A DNA stretch of 64,000 bases from Smittia aterrima (taxonomy: Eukaryota; Arthropoda; Insecta; Diptera; Chironomidae), in the NCBI GenBank assembly GCA_033063855.1, contig CP093831.1, positions 10,354,001-10,418,000 on the forward strand. Direction: 5' to 3'. Both the position numbers and the translations under genes were made by a program. The notes beneath the pieces were generated by a model. The model was not told the DNA's origin and made no database searches. It worked only from the letters and a program-made list of their open reading frames with translations. Below, piece by piece: positions 27,401 to 40,000 of this stretch (its first letter is position 1; each line of letters opens with the position of its first letter).

Positions 27401-30400
27401 ATAAATTACAGAGTTTAAGTGCTAGTTTACTGCAATCAAACTTAGGTCGACATCAGCATGAGGTGAAAAGTCAAGAGCTTCCTCACCAGAACTTTCAAAT
27501 CTTCAATGACTCAGAGATTCTCGAAAAGTCACAAACTTGGCTTAGTGAATCATTTATTCCAAGGTTAGTCATGACACAAATAAAAAAAGCTTTTTACATC
27601 ACGTCTCCATTTTAACATCATCTCAACATGACAGAAAAAGTCCATCAATCTCGCATAAATCAACAGTTTAAAGGCAGAAATGTTGAACAAGCGAAAACAA
27701 TTGACAAGAGACGGAAAGAAAAGGCAAACAATAATTAGGGCTTTGCGGCTTATGCAACGTGAGAGTGACAGTGGACTTTTGATTGCCGCTGAATGTAAAT
27801 TGAAAATTCCCTGTGAGAGGAAAGCTCGGTGACTTATCCAATTGTTGGTCATTAAAAGTTGTCAAGAAATTTTATGAATTCAACTTTTCATCGAGTCTCG
27901 ACACGACCAATCAACCAAACTTATTTCGTAAAGCTCTCTCACTCAGCTCTGTCGACATTTCTCATTCGGAGGAATTCATTAATTTTGTTTTATTGCATCG
28001 GATAAATTTGATTGATTTCAATTCTTTTCATTGATTTCGAATAGTTTAACGAAATTCAATTTACAAAATTAGAAAAGCCTCGTTATGCCTAAAGCTCGAC
28101 TGGATTCCCCTTCTCCCCTTTATTCTTGTTTCGATCAAAGCCGTCATGGTGTATTGCGAAAATTTTCAATTTGCCTGATGGATTAGCCCATGAAATTGGA
28201 AATTTTTCCATCGTCTCAAATATTTATCTTTCGGATTCTACTCGCCATGGCCCGGCGATTGTGCAAACACAAAGTGATGTTGTTTGAACGAAAAAAAAAA
28301 TCGGCTTAGATCGAGTTTGTTCAGCGAAATGTTATTTCGCTGTTCTAGTCTCAAATGCGACTAAAGTTTTTGTTGAAACTCTGATTTCTATTTAAACAAA
28401 AGAATGAAACTTACGTTTGGATCATTCAGTGCGTCGTCTCCACTATCGTCGCTTGTCGATCCGTTCTCATTACTCCGCACAGTCTGAGGTGGCGATTGCC
28501 CAATGTAATTATTTCCGCCGGAATTCAGTTGCGGCGACATTTGTGGTTGATGCGACTGCGACTGTTGCTGCTGCTGGTGCTGGTTTTGAGTTGGTGGAGG
28601 TTGATGAGAGCTCGGGGGTTGCATCAGGAGCATTTGTTGATTCGGACTAGACATGTGATGATAATTGGAATGATTCGGTGAATGTAATTGATATGTTTGA
28701 TTCGCCATCATATGAGATTCGGCTGTTTGTTGCTGGTGATGCCATTGATGTTGGTTATAAGCTTGCTGCTCATTCATTAGACTCATCTGATGATTGTGCA
28801 ACTGATGATATTGATCTAACTGATGGTGTTGCTGCGTCTGCTGCTGATGATGCATCTGGGGAATATCAAACTCCTCATCACCGAACGATGGCGTGTGAAA
28901 GGTCTGTAAGACAAAAGAGAAGGATCGTTAGCACATAAAAAAAGCTTTAAATTCAAAAGTAATTGAATGGATTACGCTGAAGAGTGAGAGAGAGAAAAAA
29001 AACTTTTTTGACCTTCACAAAAGACTTGTCTCGAATTCTCAATTAATGATAATTAGATTCGTTGGCATAAAAGGAGAAATGCCAAAGTAATTACGTTAAC
29101 AAATCAAAATTTAATCGAAGTTAAATTCGAGTTTAATTACACTCGACGAAGATAAATCTTCTTTTTGTTCTACTTTACTTTCTCTCTCACCTGATCATTT
29201 AAGTTGTGATAGCGTATGTGACTGGGAGGTGGACCATTATACTGTGGCACTGATAAAGAAACATCCAAGTTTTCATCAGGTCTCTGCAATGATAGGAAAT
29301 GAAAATAGAAAATTAGCATTTGCTATTCGAAAGACAGACGGATTGTGTTCGCTGCTGTTTGCTTAACATCTGCAGGAACAAACAAAAACTTTTGTGCGAT
29401 TGATGAACAGAGGAGGCTTGATTGGAAATGCAAACATGCGTGTTATTGTTTGAGTTTTTCCTCTTCGGTGATTCACGATCCACACCGGAGGCTTTGCGAG
29501 TGAGGAACAATGAAAGCTTTTTGATTTTTTTCCATGCAATTGCTGTAGAATGAATATTCATGCAATGCTGAAAGAAGATTTTTGTCAATGACATTTGTCG
29601 GAATTTCATCTTCCGAAATGAAGCTTTTGTCGTGGAAAATTTCAATAAAGTTTTTCGGTACCAACTTTGGAGTGCTTTGCAATTGCTATAATTAAAACGC
29701 TTTAAACCATCGAGAATCGAAACAGAGAATGCATCTCGCGAAGTCTCACGATAGAACGAAGTAGAGTGAAAAACAAGAAGAGAACGAGCATAGAAAACAA
29801 AGAAGGAATTCGAGAATCATTAAAAATGTGCGGGTGATTGAACTTTGAATCTCTCGCGAGTCATTCTTCACGAGAAGAAGAAGAAGTAAAATGTCTGAAG
29901 CTAAAGTGCTTAGAGATCCGAAAAAGAAAATGAACTCGAAGTCGTCGTCGTCGTTACTGAGTGAACACGTGAGATAGTTTGAAAATAAAATAAGCTCAAA
30001 GGTTCTACACAAAGCCCTGATACAAACATAACTCTTGATAATATTAACTCTTTAAATGGAAAACCAGTTCTTCGAGCAGCTGTAAAAATTAATCATTTTC
30101 GTTAACGTTTCAATCTTTTTTTTGATTAATTAACATTGCGTTGCCCTCGAAAAGTAGTTTCTTGAAATGATCGAATCTATTTGCAAAGTATAGAAAATAT
30201 AAATCGAAGTTGAAGCATGAAGTTCAATTCAATTCGAGTAAACAATTTCTTGAAATTCCTTTCATTACGAAACCAGCAAAGTGTCTACGAATGAGCTACT
30301 TGTTGATGATCCTCAAAATATATTCTTCTATCCGCAAAGTGTTGCTTTTCAGACACACACTCACGCTTGATGCTCAACGTGCCTCCGAGGAGATGACGAA

Positions 30401-33400
30401 GAAAAGCAAAGCAACATAAAACAATAAAACTTCTCATAAAAAACGTTTCGAGAATATTTTTTTTTCTGTTTAGGCTGCGAATGAGATTCGGGTGAGAAGC
30501 AAAGGCAAAGGCAGCGAAGAGAGAGCGAGAGGCAGCGACATATGGTGCATCTTTTTAACGTAACAATAAAACAAGTTATTTTACGAGTCTTCTCGTCTCG
30601 ATTCCCTTGTTCTCTTCTCTGTTGATCCTTTTTTATCACGAACGCAACAATTTGTTCCGATCCGGCGAGAAACTTTCCTTTTTATTGCAGATGGAATTCT
30701 AGGATGAGTTTAATTCGAGACAAATTATCGGAGCCAGAAGCGTTTCTTCTGCAACTGCTGCTGCTTCTTATCTCTTACAACAATCTGGCAATTTCATTCA
30801 TCGAAACATGAAGAAACCACGCTACCATCGAGCGAATGCTACGATGAAACGTCTTCCGAGCCATTAAATCCACACGTAATTCAATAAAATCCATCAACTC
30901 TCTGATTACGCTTCATCCTCCATCAATTAGCATTTTTATTGTGTCGTTAAGTTTCATTCACGCAGCTTTCGAAGGCTTCTCGAATTCTTTACTTTCATGT
31001 TTCGTCTTTCCAAACTTAAGACAGTCAATCTACTTCATCATTTTAATGGTTTTCAATCAATTTAATTAATTGATGTCATTCCAAAAAAAGAAGACGAAGA
31101 ATGAATTTTTTCTTCTTTTAATAGTTTGACCGTTTCCTATTTTGATAAGTTTTATTTAAGACACGATATTGAATGCCAGCACCTGCAGCTGACACACGAT
31201 TTGATTGAAAATGTTTCTTGTTAACACACGACTGAATTTCGCCGATATCGAACAGTCGGTTGACACTTGCAAGGGAACTTCGCCAACAGACTACGGTTTC
31301 ATTGCACACAAAACCCGCAAAAGCCACACAACATGAATGTTCCAGACACGAAATCAGTCTCAGGTCATTTCATTCTCAATTAAGATGAACAATCGGTCAA
31401 CATTCGGTTGACGACGGGAAAGCGTTTAACGAAGCAAACTTTCATAAATCACATCTTGATGTTGTCAAATGCATGAAGAAGTTGGAAGGAAAAACTCGGT
31501 TAGCGTTGTCTCGTTGTGATGAACACAAAAGAAAAAAAAAGTTTTTTTTTCTCCTAATGAAGTTTCCGGATGAATAATTTCCTCGAAACATGAAGACGTA
31601 TTGTCCGCTTCAAGCGAAAAACTTGTTAGTGTCTCTTTGTCAATATAAAAAGGGCACGAGACACCTGACGCTGTTCGACTAAGTATGAAAACAATCCATT
31701 AGCGCACAGGTTTCACTGATTTCAACAACGCTCAAAGTTCGTCCAACTGTTGATGGAGCAAAGAAAGCGGGAGACTGACCCGAACAATTATCCATTTATC
31801 ATGTTAAGCTCGTGAAATTAACTTGAGCAAATAGAGAAACAACATTATGGAAAATGAGCCACTTAAAGCGCACTTAATTACGGCGAATAATTTTCCTCTT
31901 TTCAGCTTAACTTTTTTTTTTGTTCGAGCAATTAAATCATTCAGCAATGCTCATCAATATTAGCGTAATTGAGGCATTATGATTCTTTATACATTCCTTC
32001 TTTCTCCTTTCTTTCGCTTTGAGTTGTCGGCAGTAGAGAGCGCTTGAGAAAAGTGGCACTTAACAATCGCTAATTATAGAATTATGCTCGCAATCTAATT
32101 ATGCTTACATAGTCTCTCGCCTCTTGATTCGCAATCTCAGAGATGAGGTGGATAAATCAACACTGCACTTCAGTATTCATAAAGGTTTTTCCGTCTCCTT
32201 GCTCTGCATTTTTTATTGTCGTCAATTGCAATGATTAATTCAAAGCGATAAGTCGTCAGCAGTCAATGACTATCAATTATTCATTTTTCATTACGTGTCT
32301 TATCGAACGGTGCGAGAGTTAATTAATAATATCTAACAAGGGGATAATTGCAGCTTTCATTTCCCTCCACTTAACTCATAGCGAGCTACTTACTAACATC
32401 AAATATAAATTTTATAATCTCGCAGCAGGAATCTTTCGCTTTAAATTTTTGATGTCAAGACAAATTATGAACAGTGGAACAATCAAAGGGAAAATGATCT
32501 CTCAAGAATCATCGGTTAGAGCTCTGTTGCCAGACTTTCAAACCGAAGAAGGGAGATAATGAATATTGCAGACACAGAAACAACAACGTTTGTTCCCCAT
32601 TCCGATCCTTGTGTGCATTGCGAACGAATAAAAAGAAGATTTTTTTCTCTCCATCGAAAAAAACAATGAAGCTATTTTTTCAACTGTGAAATTACTTTCA
32701 ATTTTCTTCTTTACTTTTATGTTTTACAAATGAATGAATGTGAACGAATTTGAACAGAGAACTTCAAACATGGAAAGAAGGAAAATAATTGTTTCCATTC
32801 CTCTGGAGCCTTTCAATGGTTGCAAGCATTCGTGTCGACGAGTTTTCGATTTGAAGTTGTCTCGTAGGAAAAACAGTTGTTTGACTCATCTCTAGCTCGA
32901 TATAATCATGTTGATTCAGCGATAAGCTATCCTCAACTGATAACACTTGAAACAACATAATAAATTCACATTTTTAGTAAGAAATCAAGCGGTTGATCGA
33001 AAATAGATTCAATCGTTATCTCAAATCAAACAAAGTTAGATAAGTTCACGATTCTCAAGAAACATTAAACATCAAAAGGTTGGATAAGAATCATTTCGTG
33101 GAAATGAGCGAGGCGATGAGAATCGATAAAGCCAGAAAGAAATCACGATCCGTAGACTCGCTCGAGCGTATCACAAAACCAAAAACCTATAATTAATTAA
33201 TTAGCAAAGTTTAACAACGCAAACCTTTCTGCTATCTCTTTCTAGCCTTCTGTAAGACTTTCTCTCTTTTACAAGCAATTAAGATAATTTATTTCTCTAT
33301 CTCAGTTTCCGCTGGGGAGTCTCTCAAGGGTGAAAATTTATTGAATTTAATCATCGCACATAAACCAGCAGAAGAAATCAATACGAGAATGAAGAAGCAA

Positions 33401-36391
33401 CAGAGCTTGGTGGGGGAACAGGATTCATTGCCAACCATCCTGGTGCGTGATGGTGCAGACCACATGCAATGCTCGACAGCAACTATCAAGTCGCAGCTGG
33501 GATCATCTTGTCGGCACGAACTCAAAGCGAGAACACTTTGAGATTTCTGCATTTATGATTAATAGACTCGAATTCTCTTTCGACTTTAGATAAGAATTTG
33601 TATTCATAAAGATGAGTTCATTACAACTTTCACGTCTTGTCGACCAAGAGCCATTGTTTCTTTTATCTCTTCGTGTCCTTCATAATTGACTCGCCCCGCT
33701 CTCACGATCTGCAATAATCCAATTTACTTTCGCAGACCCTTTATTCTCTCTTTTGAACTTTATTCTCGAATAGTCTGACGTGGCCGTTGTGATTTATTCG
33801 TCGAAAGACTCAATCAAAACACAGAGAACGATGTAAATCTCCTTGACTCGAATCGATGATGATTTGCAAGTAATATTCTTTTATCGCTTTCAGAGTGAAT
33901 TTAGTGTAATCATAAAACTAATATCAATCAGACAAAATTAAATTTTCGTTTATTTTTTAAGACCCGCTGAGAAAAATAAGATTAACGACGCTGTGAATCG
34001 GATTTTCATCCTCACACTTCACAGATCACGTCGTTAAGATTATAAAGAAAGAGGTTTCCCGGCGACAAAAAAGTGTAATCACTCTTATCACTTGAGGGCG
34101 TCGAAAGCTGCTTCCTTGATCTCGGCTTGAAGAGCATCGCTTGCTTTGCTTGCGGGGCTGATTCACATTAATCTTCTTAGAGAGTTGCTGTGAATTTATG
34201 ACTTCTCGGAAAGCTTGCAATCTGCAATTTCCCACAATTCACATGGAAAGAAATTAGCAAACAAATCACATTCTAAAGTGGAATGAACAAGAAAAACTCG
34301 TTCGCCGCCAGCGACCTGGTCGTCGTTGAAGAAAGAAAGAAATGAAATGCGGAAAAGCTCTGAGGAAAATGAAATCAAAAGTCATGTAAAGTCGATGAAG
34401 CAAAAGCATTTGGAAGAAAGGAAAGAGAAAATAGTTTTTCACTTTGTGACTTCGTATCGAGTCCACTGAGTTCTTATTTGTACAACAAGCGACTCAATAT
34501 TTATTTTAAAAATTAATATTCCGAAGAAATTTATGTCGTTTTAATAACCGTGAACAGCACTAAAGCACTAAAGAGAGTTAAGAAAACGGCACAATCGAAA
34601 AAGTGAAAGCGAGTTTTCCTCCTTTTCAACTTGCTTTTCAGTTTTCTTGTCTTCTCGTGCACTCGACGTTTGTTGCAACGAGCATAAAGGTCCAAGCTGG
34701 TTTGATTACGACACTCTCATGCAAGCAAGAGTTTCCTGTACATTGCAATCAAAAGTTGTACAATTTATCAGCCAGGCAAATCTAGATGGACGTGCTGATT
34801 AGATGGGAGAGATGCATAAATTATGATCGGCGGTGAGAATCGAGCGTTTGGTCATAAATTAAACTTTGCGAGACTCTCATCCATTAATTATTTTTATGAT
34901 TTCCGCGACGTGTTGGAAAAGCATTTTAAAAATCGCGACTTGACACCGCCTCGAAAAGTTTTCTTTATCGATTAAAACGATAAATTTTAAATCCATCAAA
35001 ATGTGGGACATGACAAGATAAAGTAAATGTCTTTACATTGTAATTTTTTATATCGTACATTAATCGATTAATCAATAAGTTTTTCAAAAAGAAGAAATCG
35101 GGTCAATTGCAAGTCACTCGAAGTTGTGCAATCCGTGTCGTGGTCTTGTGCTTCCCATGGCCGACAAATCAAACAAGGCAGACAAGAAGACGATGATTTA
35201 TCGATATTCTCATTGCTTACTCGAAATAAGCTCAGACAACGAAAGAGTTTTCCTTTAACTTTGCTTTAATCTCCAACTCGTCCATGTTTCCCCAACATCA
35301 ACATGATGTGTAACTTTACTTTTAATGGCGGAGCGATTGAAAATATTTTTTCTTAATCTCAAAGACAAATATTTGCTTTACATCTTACTGGATTTCGTTC
35401 CCCGTTGTGAGCATTTGTTCGTGTGTGTGTGTGAGAGAGTTAGGGACGAAGCGCATTCCAAGCTCGGCTTTCTAAATCGAAAAACGATTCACCAGGCAAA
35501 GACTTTTATGACAATGTTAAAGTAATTCTTTCTGTTTTCTGTGTCATGTCTTCAATCTCTATCTACACTGCCGTTGGTTGGATTTGAGTGAATGTCGAAG
35601 AATTTTTATATTCAAATATTCATGACAGTGACGTTATCAAATCAGATGGCAGAAATCGCATGGAATTGTCAAACAAATATGAAATAAAAATTGTCATTGA
35701 CAAGAAAGAATGTGTCAGACAGATTGTGGAATCCAGATGGAGACGTTTTGCCTTGATACGAGATGATGAAGTTGAATGAGAGAGAGAAAGAGACAACTCA
35801 AATTAACAACAGAAATGCGGCCGCGATTTGTCACTCATTTCGTTAAGTGTCGTTTCCGCTTGAAGCTGACACAATCAAGAACTTGTGTGTACTAACTTGA
35901 AGATGATGTTAGTTTACGCTCAGACACGGAAATTTGTTTAAAGGCGGAGATGAAAATTAATGTTTGACTAATTGGAAATTTTTTCGTTTACACTACTTTG
36001 AGTGTACGAAGATTTCAAGGCTCTCGCATGAAATTCCATTCAACCGCACGTCAAGAGCAGCAAGAGAACTTCTCAGCAATTGATTGCATATCAAAGCATA
36101 ATTTCACGCTAAATCGCACTTCAATCAAACGTCGTAATTTTCATTAAAAGGAATTTTACACAGATCGCATCAAGTTAATCACAGAGGAAACTTCAAATGT
36201 TAAGAAACGATGATGCTTCCCCTTCGTTTGATGCTTAAAGAGATTTTTTTTTGAGACACTCCTCTTCATAAAACCATTTTACGTTGAGATATGTTAGACT
36301 CTATTTTAGTTTAAAACTTGTCTTTCTTTACCTTGTACATGTACTGATTAAACTGATCCATTTCGTTTCCAATGTTGTAGCTTGTATCCAT
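21411..36391 (-). CDS. Tox: TOX-family HMG-box transcription factor (TOX-A)
   Basis: Nine coding exons join without a frame error to give 480 residues: 36,391-36,332, 29,283-29,191, 28,903-28,415, 26,111-25,957, 24,449-24,314, 23,336-23,256, 22,298-22,053, 21,982-21,872 and 21,482-21,411. All junctions are phase 0 except that between exons 4 and 5. Residues about 52-62 carry the TOX hallmark FHTPSFGDEEF. A His/Gln/Pro-rich region follows. A basic run KKKKKKDPNEPQK (about 254-266) leads into the HMG box PVSAYALFFRDTQ through KALAAYRASLVS, encoded by three exons. A Pro/Gln-rich tail ends in QQQQQQ...MLVFS. TOX proteins are nuclear DNA-bending chromatin and transcription regulators of cell differentiation. 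The first intron, about 7 kb, contains the element duplicated in TOX-B. The frame is also open upstream of the chosen ATG (see 36,392-36,501). Confidence 0.93.
21644..21724. repeat. imperfect long stem-loop in the last intron of TOX-A
   Basis: TTCGCCCAGTTG (21,644-21,655) is matched by its perfect reverse complement CAACTGGGCGAA (21,713-21,724). A second pair inside it, AATGTTTCAAG and (TTG)ATGAAACATT, nests within the first. The structure lies between the last two coding exons. The 3' arm carries about 20 extra unpaired bases between the two helices, so it is not a clean microRNA precursor. Confidence 0.65.
24191..24248. repeat. perfect 15-bp inverted repeat beside the HMG-box exon donor
   Basis: TTCTCATCACTCGAA (24,191-24,205) and TTCGAGTGATGAGAA (24,234-24,248) are perfect reverse complements separated by 28 bp. 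The right arm starts about 65 bases inside the intron that follows the first HMG-box exon (donor at 24,313). An RNA hairpin this close to a donor could affect splicing; that is inference. Confidence 0.75.
30291..30583 (-). promoter_or_regulatory. conserved non-coding element in the TOX-A first intron
   Basis: This is the counterpart of 3,791-4,074. It holds the same three blocks in the same order, ending in a 23-bp identical stretch at 30,561-30,583. It lies between the first two coding exons of TOX-A, about 1 kb before exon 2. Blocks conserved between paralogues while the flanks have diverged indicate selection; enhancer activity is inferred. Confidence 0.7.
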
Positions 36392-36501
36392 TGCTTTTAA
36401 AACGGCTTCGCAATGCGAGAAATGATGAAACTTAATCCACAGTTTGTTGATTCCTTCTTCTCGACTCTCGTACGGAAAATGTTGTTCAATCTTTTCTTTC
36501 T
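36392..36501 (-). CDS. possible N-terminal extension exon of TOX-A
   Basis: The frame of the TOX-A ATG stays open upstream for 37 codons with no stop, and the translation is protein-like: HFPYESREEGINKLWIKFHH, then FSHCEAVLKA directly before MDTSY. No in-frame ATG occurs in this stretch. The open frame starts at a good acceptor (TTGTTTCTTTAG then AGAAAG, exon edge about 36,501), which implies a still earlier coding exon spliced in phase 1. I do not recognise the peptide. TOX-B shows no equivalent. It could be an alternative isoform, a remnant of another gene, or 5' UTR that is open by chance. The aromatic, charged composition without stops in AT-rich DNA makes chance the less attractive option. 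Confidence 0.45.
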
Positions 36502-37005
36502 CTAAAGAAACAATTCACAATTATCTCGATGATAATCAATTCCATGGAAGAGAAATATTTGCTATGGCCTTTAATTAGTCATCTTCATTCGTAATGCTTT
36601 GATTGAAGGTGAGATTCACGTAATGATTTCACAGGAAACTTCTTTCTTTAATGGGACACTTTGCCTTCGATCACTTTATTCATTAATCAGCAAAACTTTT
36701 TCTCACATAAACTAAAATTATTTTTATTTTTAAATGATTTTTCTATTCAAAAATAGATTTTCTTTGTTTTTTTGTTTTTTTCTTACTTTCAATTCTTATG
36801 GCACTGCAGGAAAAGTCGAATTTTCTGAATGAAATCGACTCAATTCACTGAATAATAATCCGAGAGACTCTTGTCCAAAACGAGATAAATTGGTTCCTTT
36901 GAGTAACATGAAGTTCTAAAACTTTATTTTTCTTTCCTTTTCACTTCTTTTAATTCTTCTTATAAGTGAGAGAGAACAGAAATCCGCGGGATTGAAGTAC
37001 ACGAC

Positions 37006-37038
37006 GCGTCCACATGAAAGCAGATATCCATCAATACT
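37006..37038 (-). promoter_or_regulatory. candidate TATA-less core promoter of TOX-A (Inr + DPE)
   Basis: On the minus strand TTTAGTA gives an initiator-like A at 37,038, and GGACGC lies exactly at +28 to +33 (37,011-37,006), as in the TOX-B copy. The block from TTCATGTG to GGACG is identical in both. It is about 650 bp upstream of the TOX-A ATG; the TOX-B distance is about 580 bp. No TATA box is visible at -30 in either. The initiator is weaker than that of TOX-B. Confidence 0.5.
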
Positions 37039-40000
37039 AAACTGCCTTTTCACAATTCTCACGAAACTCTTTTTCGAATGCCTCGGGTTTCTCAACGAGA
37101 AAAAGGTCTCTTGCGAGACGCTGGCTGAGTGTAGTGGAAAAAGTCGCTCAGCACTGAACGAAAACAACAAAAAAAATCACACACATCGCGACTTAACACA
37201 GCTACGGGGGGGAAAAGAAGGAAAACAACGTTCAATGAAAGAGCGAGAGAAAGAAAAGCGTCGTCTGTGTTAATGTTGTTGTTGCGAAGCGATGCACATT
37301 CGATGTTGAAAAACTTCGTCGTCGTGTACGAACGAGGGAGAGAAGAAAAAATTATGTTTTCGCGCGCATTCATGAAACATCGTCAAGTCTTGCTTCTTCT
37401 TTTTCGCCATCATCGGAGAGTTTGAAGTTGAAAGAACAACAACACTGAACGAAACGAAAATTTGTAAATTTAAAGAGATGAAAAAGAAGAACAAAAAATT
37501 AAAAAAAAAAACCTCAAAAAGAAAACATGAGAAAAGTTTTCAAATGAGAAAATGAAACTTTTATCATTTGTGAGCTTTTGCTTCTTCTTTTGTTTTTGAG
37601 GAGAAGAAATTAAAAGTTTTATTGGAACTTTTTGGATTTAGAAATAAAACGAACATCGAGAATCTTTTAGATTGAAAAATGTAAATTGAAGATTAAAGAG
37701 AGAAAAGCTTTTCCTGGAATCTCGAGAGACTTGAGAGAAAATCTCATTTAAATCCCGTCTTTGAAGCTTTTTCAATTTCTTAAGGGAAAATTGAAAAAAG
37801 TTTACGAATGAAAATTTGAGGAAAAGATTGTTTGGTCGACTTTGATAAAGAATTCAGAAAACAACTAAACCAACACAACTCGACTTTGTTATTCGCTCTT
37901 TAACATCTGTTCAAGCGTCTTCAAGCTCTGACTCAGAGCCAAGTGTTTTCCTCTATTTTCGTAACCTTTTTTCCGTCCCATTTGTTTTTGACCAGAAGAA
38001 AGACGATCCAATTTATTACGAGGATGATTTTCTTTTTCTTTACTTGCACTCGAAACGTAAAAAGACCTGACCCAATTTCCAAGAAAAAGGCGAAAAGAAA
38101 GATTCGTTTACTTATTGATTGACAGATTATTAAAGTTGATTGAATCACGAACGTGCAATTTATTCTTCTCTTCCTTAGCTTCTTTCACGACTTTTCCCCG
38201 TGACACGATTTAGAGAGATTTTTCATTACGATGCGATGATACCTTTCGACTTCTCACCGAGATGGCCTCGTGCATCTTAATTTTCTCCTCATCGTCAACA
38301 TCTCGATTTAATTTTCCTCTTGGGAGCATTTCCTTAAAGAATTCAACAACAATTCAAACTCATCAATAGAGAAAAGGTTTGTGTGCGTCATACGACCTGC
38401 CGAACATTTTCCAATTGATCACCTCGACATTTGAAGTAGAAAGAGCGCTGATAATTTATATCAGGGGAAGGAACGCGAAAGTTTCCATTTTGGATCAATA
38501 ATTTAAGAAACGTTTTTGCTATTTATGTAGTGAGAGAGACAGAGCAAGAGAAAGCTTCGCGTCGTTCGGATGATGTTTCAGTTACTCCCTTCGCTTTGGG
38601 GTTAACTCAATTCGTTAGATCTCAAACAAACAAAAACATAAATCCCGAAGTCTACACATGTTTTCCTCAATGTGCCGAGTTTTCCAACCCTGAAATTGAA
38701 AAACACTTTTTTTTTCTGCTCTCGTCCTCTTTTTCCTTCAACCCAATCACCCTAGGAAAACAACCGAAAAAGAATACTCGATGGGCGAATGTGTTAGTTG
38801 AACTGAAAACACACTGATAAGTGAAGATTTTGCGCGCGATTTTGTGTGATGTTCGGTGGGTGGCTTTTCTATTCGGGGCGTCTGAAGTTTTCCGGAGGGA
38901 GTGTGAGTTCGAAAAGAAATTAAAGCTGATGGGGTGAACTGGTGAATGGAGAAAGAGAAAAACATGCAATTACTTTTCTATATTGTTTTCCCACCCGCAA
39001 TGTTTTCCTCGATCGAACATTCTGCTGTCGTTGTGCTTGCTGCCAATGGAAATGTTTTTCCCTTCGATAAACGCTGAAGCAATGGAAGTTCAAAAAGTAA
39101 AGAGAACTTTTTACTTGCCCTTTACTAACTTATACTGCTTTGCTCATAGACACGCGACTGGCGACTCCTACTCCGATTCGAAAAATCGAAAGAAAGTTGG
39201 AAAGTTTTCATTTAACTTTTAAACTTTCCTTTCATAAGAATTCTGAGAATTCTTTTAGGACTTTTTGTTATTTGAATATTTCATTAAAGTTTGTGATAAA
39301 CTATTAAGAGCGTGAAGTCTTTAAGCTATTTATGAATGAAAGTTCTCGTGTTACAAAGCTTCATTCAAATTAAATACTGAAACGTGTCGTAGGAATTTAT
39401 GTCGCGACGTTAGATATTTTACGAGCACGCTTTTCCCATCACTTTTCTTAGTAATTCAATTTTCGTATCACTTTCTTCGCATCGCCCTCTTCTCACGAAG
39501 TGAAAGGTGTGAGAATGATTCTTTAATTAAATCAAAAACCTTTTAACCATTTAGAGATTAATGATGTTAAATTTTTAGTCCCCCCACGTTGAGAGTAGAG
39601 AAAAAAATCCTCGAAAAGAAATTCAAAGGCACTTTGCCGGCTTCAACCGTCTTCATCTTCATCTCAAACCCTCCGACCGTCGTTTAATCATAAAACTCTG
39701 CTTTCGCACTTGATGAAATCCATGAGTTTCGAGGGCGCACTCGTTAAAGGAAAAAAGGACGAAGAAAAGTAAGAAGAGCGGCGTCGACAAGCAACAGTTA
39801 CTTCCCTTGATTTACAAATCCCAAGGCTTTTTATCCGAAATGATTAAAATGAAATCGAGACGGTTGAGGTCGATGTCTCGATGTCACTTATTGGATGAAA
39901 GGTCTACTTCCTAATTGAAAGCGGTTGAAAGGAATAAGACGAAGGTGAAGTAATCTCATTGCGAAGAAGAATCTCAGAAATCATAAACTTTTATGAATTA

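Noticed and set aside
28417..28938. Plus-strand frames opposite the TOX-A exon
   Set aside because: They are antisense shadows of the Gln/His-rich coding exon at 28,415-28,903.
33289..33552. 87-codon Cys-containing frame in the TOX-A first intron
   Set aside because: No signal peptide, domain or splice context; the opposite strand is equally open.
38530..39222. Several 70-100-codon frames upstream of TOX-A
   Set aside because: Both strands open at once in biased sequence, no splice signals or domains.
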